64,000 nt of DNA, from positions 33,853,683-33,917,682 of the forward strand of contig OZ024737.1 of assembly GCA_964016875.1 (NCBI GenBank), in the 5' to 3' direction. A program made the position numbers and the translations under genes. Under the pieces are notes generated by a model. That model had not been told where the DNA came from. It worked only from the letters and a program-made list of their open reading frames with translations, and did no database searches. The DNA is from Fallopia convolvulus. Lineage: Eukaryota; Streptophyta; Magnoliopsida; Caryophyllales; Polygonaceae. Of this stretch, positions 47,979 through 61,400 are shown piece after piece; positions within the stretch are counted from its first letter, which is position 1, and each line of letters opens with the position of its first letter.

Positions 47979-48950
47979 TTGTCTAGACCCTCCCGTCGGA
48001 GCTGGCACAAGGTATGTGCCTCGCCTGCCGGCCCCCGTCCACGCCGAGAATGTGGTGTCGGGACTTGAGTACTCGGTGCATCAAGAGCATCGACCGTAGG
48101 TGTCGGATCCCTAGCGGAACATGGTTGTTAGTTGATCCCGTGTCGAATTGTGATGAGTTGATCACGGTCCGACGATCCCCCCGTCTGAAATGGTAGGGTA
48201 ACACTGGAACGGTTGAACCTCGAATGCCACTGGGCATGGATCGTCCCGGCCATGGTTGTCCTGGTCGCCGCGGTCGTGGACGTCATGTCCGTTACGGTCA
48301 TGTCGTCTTCAACCTGCAGCCCGACCGCGAGAGCCCCAAACAATTTCGTAGTTTTTTACCCTTTTGTCACCTCCGAGCATCAAATCTTTTACTAAATCGG
48401 TTTTAATGTTACATAATTGCTTCAGATCTTTAATATAAAGCCTACTTTGAATAATTTTCAAGTAAAACATGAGTTTCTTTCAAACCTAGATCTAGAAGTT
48501 CAATGGAATTTAAGTGGGTGAATTTGTAGATAAAACTTACCATGATTGTTTATCGACATTAGTTAGGTGTACATTAGTGGATGTCGACATCTCCTACCTC
48601 GGTGGTCATCACAGCCTGCTAGGATCCCTAGGGATGAGCCGGAGGATGAGACGGTAGAGGCTCTGGCATCGACTCTTGTGAGTCAGCCTCAATGATCCCG
48701 AGCTAGAGGCCGAGGCCGGACCTCTAGTACACAGACTAATGCTACATGCGGTAGAGTTGATGCGACTGCAACTGGTCTTTTCTCTACCTAGGGACGTAGG
48801 AGACGTGCCGACAGACATTCTTTCGTTCTTTGACCGATCCTCTTGGGCTCTCAATACAAGTCAAGGAAAACTTGCAACCATATTTCTTTGACTTAATGGT
48901 CTCTTGGACCTCCTTTGCTTCCATTTTCTTTGGGGTGTGAACGTTGATGA

Positions 48951-50575
48951 GGTATTTTCAGTGGTCGTTATACCTATCAAAGAAATCTAACTTAACCAAC
49001 TCATTAGAGCGGCAAGTAAGGGTCGATCCACAAAGACTCGTGTATTAGTGTTGTTACTTAAATGCCAAGTAACTAATATGAGGAGGTTTTATGAATGATT
49101 AAGTAATTAACTAATCTAATATGCAAATTAAATCTAAGTACGTATGAATGCAAATATGATTTAAATATACGAAGGACAAATGTGTTCAACTAGTTAAATC
49201 CATCATAGATATGTCTATTGATCATTGATTCTCTTGATTCTCAATTCCCTTGAACAATCTACCGTGGATTATTATCCAAAACTTTATATTTAGTTGAAAG
49301 AGCTAACAGTCTGAACAACCCTAATCATCTAACAACCTAGAGCAACGTATAGATTCAATTAAACGACAGTTTTAAGTCCAAAGTATCGATAGAAACAAAT
49401 ACTCAACGCAAATAACTAATCAAGTTATATGTGGTTTATTCCCTTCTACAACTGAATAACCCGAACGGGTCTAAACAATTATAGTTGCTACTTTATCTAA
49501 TCAATCCCGAACGGGACTTGATCATATTAGTTGTAAATTATTCTAGAAATAATATTAGGTAGCTAATCTAACAAAACTCTAGAATAAATATGATTCAATT
49601 AAGCACAAGGAATAAAACCTATTCAAGTTGTTGAAAATTAATCAAACCTCACAATATTATGCAATCTATGATTTCAATAACTAGTCAAACACAAGAGAAT
49701 TCAGCAATGCATAATCGAAATTAAAATCAAACTTACAAAGGTTTCAAAGTCTGCCTCAAAAGAGAAAACCCTAGCCTCCAAAAGTTTGACAAAAGTTATG
49801 ACAATGATTGATAGAGAAAACTAAAAACAAGGTTTAAATACCCCTAAGATATCTAAAGATAAAATATCCCGAAAATACATTAAACTAGTCGGAAAAGACC
49901 TAAAAAAGTCCAACCCGAAGCCCAAAACTCGCGGCCCAACTCTCCCACGGCAGAATGTGAGGCGCGGTCTCCTTCTTGGGTGACGCGGCCGCGGCATCTG
50001 TATCCTAGCCCGCGGCACTCTCGGTTCACCACTTCAAGCGACACTTCAGAGGCTGTTTTCACCCCCTTCGAGTTGGAATTTGGACTCGAAATAAAAATAT
50101 GAATTGTAGCTCTTTGAGTTAGCTTTCCAATGATAACAAATTCAGGTTCATCTGAGCACTGTAGCTCCCAAACCATGCATTGCAAGATAGAGGTGTCAAA
50201 ACAAGACCTTCAATGCATAGCCCGGGTTTAAGCGTTCTTTTCACTCAAGCTCTTGGTCCTTGGTTCTTCCAATATTCACTTGTATCACTCTAATCTTCCT
50301 CAAACTCCACCATAGTCCACTAAGATCAATCCCGTCCATGCTTGTTTACCTAAAGATCTGCAAAACCGAACAAAACAAGCGCAAAACCCGAATTTCCTAG
50401 AAAACCTAAAAACCTAAGAACTACACTAAACTAAGCTAAAACACATGCAAAACAAACATAAATATGCATCCTAAGCTATACCTAAATGCAAGCTATTAAA
50501 CGTCTCCTCTCTCACATACCAACCAAGTCTTGCCAAGTGAACCAAATGGTGTAGAATATTTGGTCTACCAAGTTC
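48951..50575. other. Non-coding repeat-like DNA of unknown class
   Basis: No gene is supported. The stretch starts with CGGCAAGTAAGGGTCGATCC, a phrase I associate with dispersed plant retroelement DNA, and includes GAACGGGTC/GAACGGGAC (49460-49520) and GC-rich GACGCGGCCGCGGC (49982-49995). No LTR pair or protein domain was found. Confidence 0.3.
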
Positions 50576-50580
50576 GTATC

Positions 50581-52727
50581 TGAAAGAACATGGATCAATT
50601 AATTCCCCTTGAGGTGTTTGCTTCTCATTAGATATAATATATACACAATACAAGGGATATGGTTACCAGTTAATGCATATAAAATATGATACATTAATAC
50701 ACCTCCGTAGTCGAAATTGGGGGCTCCCAAACAGTGAGAGTGTCTCGAAAGTCTAGAAAATAACTGTCTAGGTTGCCCTTTAGTAAAAATATTTGCATAT
50801 TGATAACGAGAAGGAACATGAAGAACTCGGATATGACCCAAAGCAACCTGATCTCGAACAAAATGAATGTCTAACTTGCTGTGCTTAGTACGCTGATGTT
50901 GGACAGGATTCAAAGCAAGATATGTGGCTGAAACGTTGTTCGTGTACACGATGGAAGCCCGAGTACGAGGAACGTGGAGTTCAAGAAGCATGTTGCATAG
51001 CCAAGAGCACTCGACAACGACATTGACCACATCTCTATACTCAACCTCAACACTAGACGAGGAGATAATAGATTGACGCTTAGCAGACCATGAAACAAGT
51101 GTGTCATTAAGAAACATACAATAGTCGAAAGTAGATCGTCGAGTAGTCGGGCAGCCAACCCAATCTGCATCTGTATAAGCAACCCAAGTCGGTGTAGGAG
51201 AGGTCGTAATGGTGATGCCAAGCGAAGGGGTGCCATGAATATACCAAATGTTGTGTTTTAACACAGATAGATGACGCTCCTTGAGATCATGCATAAACAT
51301 ACATATCTGTTGAGCAACATAAGAAATATCCTGACGAGTGAACGCGAGGTACTGCAAAGCATCTACTAGACTCCGATAAAGGGTCGGATCAGATACAAGC
51401 GGTCCAACACCAACAAAAAGCTTAGTGCCCAAATTCACAAGAGTAACAATATGGTCACAAGACGACATATTAGCTCGACCAACAGTTTCCCGAGCGTACT
51501 TTTCTTGGAGTACGACAAGCCGAGACACCAAGAAAGTAAGACAACGGACCCAAATCAGACATGGCAAATTCTTTGCCTAGCAGAGATATAATACGAGATC
51601 GCAACACATCGGACGAGGATGTGAGGATGATGTTGTCCACATATAAAAGCAAATGAGCAATGGAGTCTCCCCGTTTAAAGATGAATAGAGAGGAATTAGA
51701 CCTGCTCCTATGAAATCCGATGGAATATAGAAATGAGGCAAAGTGCTAGTACCAAGATCTTGGAGCCAGTTTGAGTCATACAAAGACTTCTTAAGAAGGC
51801 AAACATGATTGGGCTTAACAGAATCAGTGAATCCCGGGGGCTGAAACATGTATATAGTCTCTTGTAACTGACCGTGTAAGAAGGCATTTTTAACGTCCAA
51901 CTGATGAATGGGCCAGGCCAGAGACAACCAGATGAGGACCATCCTAATTGTGGCCGGTTTGACAATCGGGCTAAAAGTCTCATCACAATCAACCGACCTC
52001 CTGGGAAAGACCATTAGCCACAAGTCGGACCTTATAGCGCTCAATAGTACCATCTTATCGAAACTTGTGCCATAATAACCACATACAACGTACCACATTA
52101 GCCTTAGGGGGCCGTGGAACTAACACCAAGGTTCCATTACTCATAAGAGCTCGATATTCGTCTTGCATGGCATTGGTCCAATTCGGGTCCAAAAGGCGAC
52201 GTGTTGTTGGAGGTGGTAGTTTGGTCAAAGATGCGACAAGGTTTATAGATGCCAGTCCGAGACTGGGTTGTCATAGGATGGCCGAGATTTGGGGTGGCGG
52301 CGGGCGCCATAAGGATGACAGTGGGCGCCACGGGTGTGGCGGCGGATGCCGTGGGTGACAAGGGAGTGGCGACGATCACCGCGAGAGTAGCGACGGACTT
52401 TGTGGGGGCCGTGGGCATCGCTGGGTTTGCAGATTGGTTTAATTGCAAAGGAGTCATCGGGTTGGAATAAGACACTATTATCGGCAATGAGTGAGCCAAG
52501 GCTGGATAAAGAAGAGGTGATAGACCATCATCGGATTGAAACAAATCATATCCGGGGTCAGAAAGGCTATGAGCTTTAGCAAAAGGAAAACAGTTAGGGA
52601 GCTTTGATACCATGAAAGAATATGGATCAATTCCCCTTAGGGTGTTTGCTTCTCATTAGATAGAATATATACAAATACAAGGCCTAAGGTTTACCAGTCA
52701 GGGCATATACAATATAATACATTAATA
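50581..52727 (-). mobile_element. Ty1/copia element with short LTRs, internally deleted
   Basis: LTRs 50581-50699 and 52613-52727 (TGAAAGAA...CATTAATA on the plus strand) differ by a 4-bp indel and scattered changes. Flanks GTATC (50576-50580) and GTATG (52728-52732) are a near-perfect 5-bp duplication. The minus strand just inside the right LTR reads TGGTATCAAAGCTC (primer-binding site); inside the left LTR it reads GGAGGTG (purine tract). As in the larger copia element, the LTR begins TATTAA on the element strand. Gag and integrase are missing. Confidence 0.8.
50740..52613 (-). pseudogene. Copia RT-RNase H, degraded
   Basis: On the minus strand, in order: a pre-RT linker ending HPMTTQSRTGIYKP (about 52280), RT pieces DCDETFSPIVKPATIRMVL and HQLDVKNAFLHGQLQETIYM (about 51990-51850), an LLLYVDNIIL-type catalytic segment (51652; YVDN where YVDD is usual), then a long frame 51567-50599 with RNase H motifs AYTDADWVGCPTTRRST and SIISSSSVEVEYRD and the C-terminal KLDIHFVRDQV. 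Frames are broken near 51570 and 51750. Confidence 0.8.
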
Positions 52728-52739
52728 GTATGCACATGT

Positions 52740-53750
52740 TATTTTGAATATCAGTTGCCTTAACCCACTATATGACATTGTCTTTGCTATCAAATATCCT
52801 ATATGTAGTAAATAACTCTATAGTCTATATAATCATCTGATTCTTGTAACACCTCCTCCACGGGTTCCGAAAACCGTGGAATGCCGCTCAAAGGAGGAAG
52901 CCCAAACCTTGCCAATAGCTGCATCTGTGTATAATCACTACTGTACTGATTAGTCTACATTTGAGAATATCCAATATCGTACTAATCTCTATGCATATGA
53001 GAGTATCCACCCCAATCACTGGTAGCTGACATCCGACTTTGATGCATCGACGGATATCCACTACTATACCAATCTCCAACAAACGAAATCGGTTCTGACT
53101 TCATCTAGAGATATCCATATTCAGAATTGTTGTATACGGGGTCACTCTGTCCATCTTCGACCCGCAATTCATCAAGTCTAGTGTATACTTCATTCACTTC
53201 CTACAAAGATTAAAACAAAATTACGTAAAAGAATTTGGTTCTATAAAGTATAACCGTTATGACCAAAGAGGCACTCTGGCCATTACGACCGGGCACCCCT
53301 CTGGCCGTAACGGACATAACACCTCTTGTGTTCAAAGGTAATATATTTTTTATGAAGACCACTTCGAACTTTTATTCCAAAAGCTACAGTCGTTTTTCAA
53401 CAAAGACATCATCTTTAACCTAGTTTTTTTGCTAATAATTACATAAGTTTGCCAAGGCAATACATGCAAGTTCAAACAGACTGCTTTTTTCCTACTATAC
53501 TACCATATCAAGATAAATATGGTAGTTCTACCAAAAAAAATAGATAAACATAGTAGAGTAAAGTAGAGTGATGGAAGAAAGATATGAACAAACTAGCAAA
53601 TAAAACATAATCTCATTGTGATTGATGTTTAATGCTTGATCTTTCAATCCCAAAAAGCGTGTGTAATCCCCATTGTTGAAGAATGATGAACATGGAGAGA
53701 TTTTGAGATTTTTCGAGAGGAGATGAAATGAAGTGGTTTCTCTCACAACT
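52740..53750 (-). mobile_element. Inverted MULE fragment related to 45240-45990
   Basis: On the minus strand, EVNEVYTRLDELRVEDGQSD (about 53200-53140) parallels KNEVYIGLNDPQINDES of the plus-strand MULE. It is preceded by an AG acceptor and by GGCCGTAACGG-type motifs (53250-53335), as in the other copy. Further out, ATCTCATTGTGAT (53608-53621) mirrors ATCACAATGAGAT (45315-45327). The transposase core is absent. Confidence 0.5.
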
Positions 53751-54390
53751 ATTGTTGATTAAACTAGAGTGTTAACCCGTCCGTTGGACGAGACAAAGTT
53801 TATATCATGTGTTTGTTATTTTCTTAAATGTTCGGGCTTTTAGATATCACAACATGTTATTAATCTTATTAATTAATTTTGTTATGAAATATTATAATTG
53901 ATTACATACAAAAAACAAAAAACAAAAAATATACATACATAAATTATTTGATTATTTAATCACTGCATACTAATTTAAGATACATTAATTTCTTTTACGT
54001 CCTAATTTGACAATCCAAGTATTAATACTTTTTATACTTAAACTATTACCAATTTTAGGTTTATGTTTTTTTTAACTATTTTATAAGATTTTGATTAATG
54101 TGTTTCTCGTGCATAGAAAATTGTGAATAATCTATAACAATATTGTATGTTTCATTTACTTTATAAAACATAAACGAAAAGTGTACTGCAAAATACGAAA
54201 AATGCAAATTTGAAAAAGTACACGACGAAATATGAAAAATGCATTACAAACTAGAAAAAATGCATTCGTTTTAGGATAAGAATATATTTCATTTAAACCA
54301 AAGTCAGTAAAATCATTTAGTTTCTTAATATACAAAAAAAATCAGCCGTTACGATATGTACCCGACCGCAACGACTGAAGATCCCCAGCC
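53751..54390. other. AT-rich intergenic DNA
   Basis: No gene is seen. Near 54343-54390 the GCCGTTACG-type motif recurs. Three near-copies of ACGAAAAATGCA-like words stand at 54175-54260. Confidence 0.4.
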
Positions 54391-54393
54391 TAA

Positions 54394-55213
54394 GACAACC
54401 CACAACGGTGGGTTTTAAAATTATAACAATCTTAAAATTTTAAAGAACAGTGAAATGAAACTTAAAACCCCACTTTTGAGCTTCAAATTGGAGACGACGC
54501 ATTTAAAACCCATTTGGCATACGTCATGCGTGTCAGCAAAATTAATTTTGCTTTGTGGAGAATCAAACGACATGTACAAGGCTCAATGTGGATGAAACGC
54601 CGCGTTTCATTAGCACAACCTGACCCATTTTACGGTAAAATTATGAGCAATTTAGTTCATTTTCTGGGCTAAAAAATAACAATCGATTTCAAGATAATAT
54701 TTTTAATATTTTTGTTTTTATTTTATCTATTGATAAAGACCCATTTTAAAAAGGTTTTGATGAATAATTTTTTTTATTATATATAAAAAAAAGTAAAATG
54801 ATAGTCAACTTAATTTCTTTTGTCAACAATATGTTGTTATCATTTATATTAACTTCAAGCTTAATAATCTAATCACCTAATTGATATGAATAATAATTTA
54901 ATTAATTTAAATAAAAACATGAATTGAATATTATACATTCTTAACAAATATTATCCGAAATCAACATGAAATAAAAATTTTAAGATGTATATTATTTTTT
55001 TGGTAGATTAGAATGCATATTATTATATTATAAATAGTGTAGTTAAATAAATAAAGATGGAAAATAAAAAAAAATAATGGATTTTAAAGAATGAAATGAG
55101 AATGTGGGTTGTGAGAATAAAGTAGGATTGGGTTTTTAAATGAGATGGAGGAGTGAGAAATTTGATTTGAAGGGGTTAAAAATCCAAAAATGGACTTTGG
55201 GTTGTGAATGGTC
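54394..55213. mobile_element. PIF/Harbinger-type MITE near the RAD50 promoter
   Basis: Ends are GACAACCCACAAC and, inverted, GACCATTCACAAC, flanked by TAA at 54391-54393 and 55214-55216, the 3-bp duplication typical of Harbinger elements. The interior is AT-rich with no gene. Its right end lies about 245 bp before the RAD50 ATG. Confidence 0.65.
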
Positions 55214-55216
55214 TAA

Positions 55217-55458
55217 CGGCTGAGCACTCGTGCCAATACGACTGGCCTCCTATGAAACCGCTTATATTTTAGGAAAAACTCTCTGTGCATAGGCACGGTC
55301 ATATCACCCTTCGTCACCGTAGTTTCCTACTTAAGTCTTAAGGGATCCCGTAGACAAAGTGCAACCAGAGTGAACTCTTAAACCAACTCGCCTGCTGACT
55401 GCTGAATGGTCTCTAACGGCCACTGCCGAATCTATTGCTTAAACCGCCATTAAACAAA
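55217..55458 (+). promoter_or_regulatory. RAD50 promoter and 5' UTR region
   Basis: This is the only unique sequence left between the MITE and the ATG. No clear TATA box is seen. The start ATG at 55459 is preceded by AACAAA, a good plant start context. Confidence 0.4.
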
Positions 55459-58400
55459 ATGAGCACCGTTGACAAGATGCTCATCAAAGGAATTCGGAGC
55501 TTCGATCCGGAGAACAAGAACGTCATCACCTTCTTCAAACCGCTAACCCTAATCGTCGGCCCAAACGGCGCCGGAAAAACTGTAATGCAGTTACTCGAAA
55601 CCCTAATAATTTATGCTTCATTTTTCTGCAGCAATCTAATTGAGCGTTTCGAACTTCATGCAGACGATAATCGAGTCGTTGAAGCTTTCATGTACCGGAG
55701 AGCTCCCCCCAAATGCCAGGTCAGGTCAGAGCTTCATCCACGATCCCAAGGTATTTTTCTCTTCCCATCTGTTCTGTTGAATTTGCGAAGTTGATTGTGT
55801 GCGACGATGAATTAATGTGTCATTGTGGAATTGATGGATGTGCTGCCAGGTGGCTGGAGAAACGGAGACCAAGGCGCAGATCAAACTTCGCTTCAAGACG
55901 GCTGCAGCCAAAGATGTGGTATGTATAAGGTCGTTTCAATTGACACAAAAGGCATCAAAGATGGAGTACAAGGCCATTGAAAGTGTACTTCAGACTCTTA
56001 ATCCTCACACCGGCGAGGTATTCGAAGCTTTGTTTCATATTTTGCATGCTCTGTAGGTCAAGTGTGGAAACTTCAAAGTATTATCGATCATGCATTCTCA
56101 GTGCTACCCTTTTCAAAAATTTTAGTCACTTGTTGGGTTGCAGTAAATGGAGCTAAATGGCTTGTATTAATAGGAAGGAGACACGAACTAGATTGTGGTC
56201 TCATAATTATGGGATGTCTGTCTTTATCCAGGTGTCTATGATGGTGTTAAGGACATCTGATGCTAAGGAATATGTCTTTAATCCGTTCTATATATTGAAC
56301 CTGTCCTTTTTGCCCTGTTTTTGGTTGACAGAAAGTTTGCCTAAGCTACAGATGCGCCGATATGGACCGGGAAATTCCTGCTCTAATGGGGGTCTCAAAG
56401 GCAATATTAGAGAACGTAATATTTGTACACCAGGATGAGGCAAATTGGCCATTGCAAGATCCTTCTACATTGAAAAAGAAGTTTGATGATATCTTCTCTG
56501 CTACACGGTAAGTTCTTTGCAGTTATGCTCTTGTTATAGTTCATAGCTCTCAATCATAATCTTACTTGTTCTTCTCTCAAAGATTATCTAGGAAGTGCTT
56601 TGGCTTATATAATCTGATCAATGTTGAAATGTTTGGTCAAATAAGCAATTTCATAGTGGGATTTTGCAGTACTTCAATGATTTTACTCAACAGTTGTATC
56701 CCTTAGGCCAACTATACTTGAAAAATGGTTGCCTTTTGAGTTGAGCCTTGAGATTGCATTGCCATTTAATTTAATTTGCAAGTTAGGAAAAGCAAGCTAT
56801 TTATACTCTTTTTTATATCATTGAAAAGGTACACAAAGGCACTGGAGGTCATCAAGAAACTTCACAAGGAGCAGGCTCAAGAAATTAAGACCTACAAGCT
56901 CAAGCTGGAAAATCTTCAGACTTTGAAGGATGCTGCATATAAGGTCTCCCTTTTCTAGCTCAGAGGACTTTAGACCACAATTGCCCTTCGTAGAATCTTT
57001 CTTCATTTCTGTTGTCTTGTTATATCTTATCCATCGTACTGTAGTTGAATCGGAAGATAGAAACTCTGATCACTTATTGAAAATATCTGGTTCTTTTTTT
57101 TTTCCTGATGTTGTTCAATGGTCAGATTACTTACACACGCATTAGGGATTTTTTAAATTTCTAACTTGATTTTCCTGTACTTTGCATGCTTAAGTAGCTA
57201 CACGGCATCAACCTCTTGTTAATATTGCCCTTGTGATATATATATAAATTTCAAGAACTCTCAGTTTACGCATTTACTTTAAAGTCTTCTGCTGCATTAT
57301 ATATATTGTTATTTTAGTTGAGTAGAACAATATGTTATTTGCGGCCCAATAACTTTATTTGCATATTTTGTTTCCTTTTTTTATATGGAATTGGGCACAT
57401 TCTCAGGCTTATTGGATTTTTTACAATGCCTTTGAGATGGATAATAGCCCCTATATCAATATTGGTCCATTTTAACTAAATTTAGTTATTATTGTCACAT
57501 AGCTGAATTTCAGTTTTCCTTGGATTTGTCGGCGATGATGATAATACTTGAGCCTTACACATACACCCTCTCGATTTTATGTCGGGGGTAAGGGTGTGTA
57601 CATCTCGACCCCCAGATCCCGCCCGAGGCGGGTTAACACTGGGTTGGTGTTGTTGTTGTTGTTTTTTTATATGGGAGGGAATATTCTAAGTTATGGTGCA
57701 ATCATATTGAAGTTTCTTTCAATTTTTTTTAGAGTTGGGGTGTTTTAATCACTCAGAATTTTTGGCCTTACAGCTTCGGGAAAGTATCACACAAGATCAG
57801 GAGAGAACAGTATCTTTGAAAAATCAAATGAAGGATCTGGATACAGAAATTGGAGAAGTTGATGCTAAGATACATCAAGTGGAAATGACCCTAAAGAGTT
57901 TACAGAAATTACAGGACCAAATAAATACAAAGACTGCTGAACGGAGCATCAAATTTAAGCAGCAGCAGGATCAGTATGCTGCCCTTGACGAAGAAAATGA
58001 AGGTCATGCTTCTCCAAATTACTAGAGATGTTATTTTTGGTCATTTTTTTTCCTCGCTGCTTGGTACTTGAATGAATACTGCTGTATAAAGTTCTGTTAG
58101 TCTTATTTGTTTGCATCCAGGCCATTGCTATCATAGGGATTCAGATTTACTTTGTCTTTACAGATACTGATGAAGAACTTAGAGAATGGAAGATCAAGTT
58201 TGATGAAAGAATTGCAGTCTTGGGGTCTAAAATTAGCAAACTAGAAAGAAAGAAGACTGATACAGAGACAGAGATTTCAGTTCATAGACATAAAGTTCAA
58301 GATTTTATCAGGGAGATAAGCAGGCTACAAACTGAAGCAGAAGTATGCTAATGAATCTATATGTTTGATATTTGGGTACCAATTTTTACTTTAATTTTGA

Positions 58401-61400
58401 CCATTGATATTTGGGTACCAATTTTACTTTAAGCTAACAATTGATATTTGCATTCAGGCTTACATGTCCTGGAAAATTGAAAGGGATTCGACAATCCAGA
58501 AGCTATTTGAAAAACACAATTTGGGGCCTCTTTTGCATGCACCTTTTAGCGATGAAGCTGCCTCTGAACTTACCAATCGAATAAATACAAGAATAGTTGA
58601 TCTGGAGAATGACTTGCAAGATAAACAGGTACTCTTCTATATGTTTTCGATTTGATATCCCTCTCCATCTTTCTTCTTTAAACAGGGGTTCTAGGTAGTA
58701 CAAAAATGTGTTGCTATCTTTATCTTGCTATATGTCTCCTACTTAATTTTGTGAATCCCATTATCACTTCTTGCTAAATAATAAATATAGGAACTTATAG
58801 GTTTTAATGGAGGCTGAAATGGATCTTTTTTTTTTGTTTCAGTCGTGCAATTTTATAATCATAACCTAGGTCAAAGGTGGCATTTAAAGTGGCAGGCTCA
58901 TTATGTCATATCTGCCATTTTCCCTCATAAATTCTTATTTTAGCCTCATTATTGTTAAGCGTCTGTTAAGGATGATGTATGCATTTGGTTGCTCAAAGCA
59001 TGACAACTAATGTCGTGTTTGATTCCTAAATGTGCTATATGTATTGTTGTATTTTATGGGTTTTCACTATCAACTATGTGGACCTATTGAGTACTATAGA
59101 GCTATGAATGAACTGTTCTTCAATATCCCTTTTATCTGACACTTTATTCTGGCAATTAGAGTGTAATTTGGTAAATCACAAGAGGAAGAGCTTAGCCAGT
59201 AGCCACTATAATTTATTTTGGTTTTTGTAAGATTGTGAGAGCTCATGGCTTGGCATATTTCTACAGCTTCAGTGACATTTTTTGATATCTTGGGAAGATG
59301 AATTATTTGATAAACTAAGAAGAAACAAAACATTTTCTTCTAGAATATGTTGCATCTACTGTATCAATATGGAAGACTTTCTTCGGTGTATTTACTACCT
59401 GAATTGCATTCAATGGTATGTTAAAGTGGTTTCTAGGATTATATTCTCCTTCCTCAAACTGCTTTTGTTGGAGGAAAAAATAATTCGGATGCTCATGTTA
59501 AAGTGCATTAGTGTTGTTTCTTTTATGGCCTATAGTATGGAAGGAATTTATATCAGCAGCTTTGTGCATTGCTGGATGCTTGAACTTATGTTTGTTCAAA
59601 CTCAATCTAATACAACCTTCTCAAGCAATAATTGTCCTGAAGGTAGTAAATAAACGACGTAATCACGTACAAAAACAGAGCCACCAAACCAAGAGTAGGC
59701 TCTAAAAAAGATCAAAATGTCCGAAACATATCGTGGGCCTCTCCCACCCATCAACCAACAAAACCGAGGCGACACCTTGCAACAACACACATGACTAGCA
59801 CAAAAGCCAACTCTCAAGGAAGTGGATCTACATCCTAAGAATGTGTCTCTGAGTCCTACCTCCTCTCCCATGAAGGTCACACAAAGTAGAGATATGGAAT
59901 TTACAAGTATTCACCACTTAACCTATACAAGCATCAACATCAGTTTTAGCACCCCTAAAAGTAACCTCATTTTTAGTACTCCAAATCACCCAAACAAGAC
60001 AATCGAATGCCAAAAGTTTTGCTTGGATAAGTGCACACTTCTTGCCACTTGAGTTAGCAAGCCAATCTAGCCACGCCTATATGCTCACCATCCTCGTCCC
60101 AATATCGATCCAATCAAAAGACTCCACTAGCCACGACCTAAGTAAAGGGGCAATTGATGCACATGTGATCATTGTCCTCTATAACAACTCCACAAAGTAC
60201 GCAAGTGTTGTCATTCATGTGTCCCCAACTGAGAAGCCTCATGCTAAGGGGAGGTTGGTTGAGTCTTGCCATCCAAGTAACCACACTCCATCTTTTGCAT
60301 TGGAGTCCTCTCCAAATGAGCTCATCCCAAGCTAAGATTGGCTTTTTCTCCCAAAACAAGTTGTACAAGGCCCCACAATCATACTTCCCATCAGCCTTGA
60401 CTGAGAAGGGGAGATCCACTTGGCTTTGCATACATGTTTAATATCTTTCCCTGGCCTCAAACCAAATCGAAAAAGATTAGATGATATAATACTTCTCCTT
60501 TTTTCTTACGTTCCACAAGCAGGCCTACTTCGGTGAATTGTTACCTTGTTCTTCTAGATATCAGTATATATGTTAGTTTTGTTTATTCTTAGCCTTCCGT
60601 TATCAGTCACTATTCATGTTTTTTGTACAAGTATAAAGTACTTAAGGATATTGATGCAGAAATCAAACAGCATAGAGCTAGAGGCAGTCTTGAATCAATA
60701 CTTGGATGCTAATAGCCGCTGGAAGGATATTGATGCTGAAAAACTTGCAAAAGCACAGATGAAGGTGCTTATTGGAAAACATTTAATACTATTTGTTTAT
60801 CTTTTTTTTTGACGTGCTAAATGTTTGACTCAATGATTTTCACTTGCAGAGCGGTATACTAAGACGCATAGAAGAGAAAGAAGAAGAGCGTGTTAAATAT
60901 GAATCTCAAATTGCCGACTTAAACCTGGCTCATTTAGATGAAAGAGAGAAGAAAATGGTGATGCATTAAGTTACATATCTTTACAACTCGTTTTTGCCAT
61001 ACCGGATAAGTGTTTACAAGCAATTACTTTTCATTTACAGCATAATGATGTGGAAAGGAAGAACAACCAACTTCGTCAAGGTGATTTTGATAAAGTTATA
61101 CAACATAAGAGAAGTGAGCTGTTTAATCTGGATCCAGAGATTAAAGCCTTAAATCGAGAGAAGGATGTCATGTTGCTTGATTCAGAAGATAGAGTAAAAC
61201 TATCTTTAAAGAAGTCAGAGTTAGAGGACCGCAAGAAAAAATTGAAAAAAATGTTAGTTTGGTGTTTTGGTTCCTATAATTTTAACTTTCTATCACATCA
61301 GTTTTATTATATCTGAAATATACCCATGTATATCCTTGATGCTGACTATTATGTTTGCTTGCTAGAATTGATGAACACAAGGATAAGATCAGAAGAGTTT

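Larger units (their letters stand above)
45240..48950 (+). mobile_element. Degenerate Mutator-like element (MULE)
   Basis: The region contains transposase remains (45592-47189), intron-like stretches with GGCCGTTACGGCC motifs (45450-45560, 47285-47340), a 155-bp tandem duplication (about 47669-47978) and low-identity downstream sequence with no recognisable protein (47980-48950). Terminal repeats were not found, so the outer limits are approximate. A related inverted fragment lies at about 52740-53750. Confidence 0.55.

Noticed and set aside
47983..48406. Possible gene on either strand in the MULE downstream region
   Set aside because: Frames on both strands are short and overlapping with no recognisable motif or consistent splice borders.
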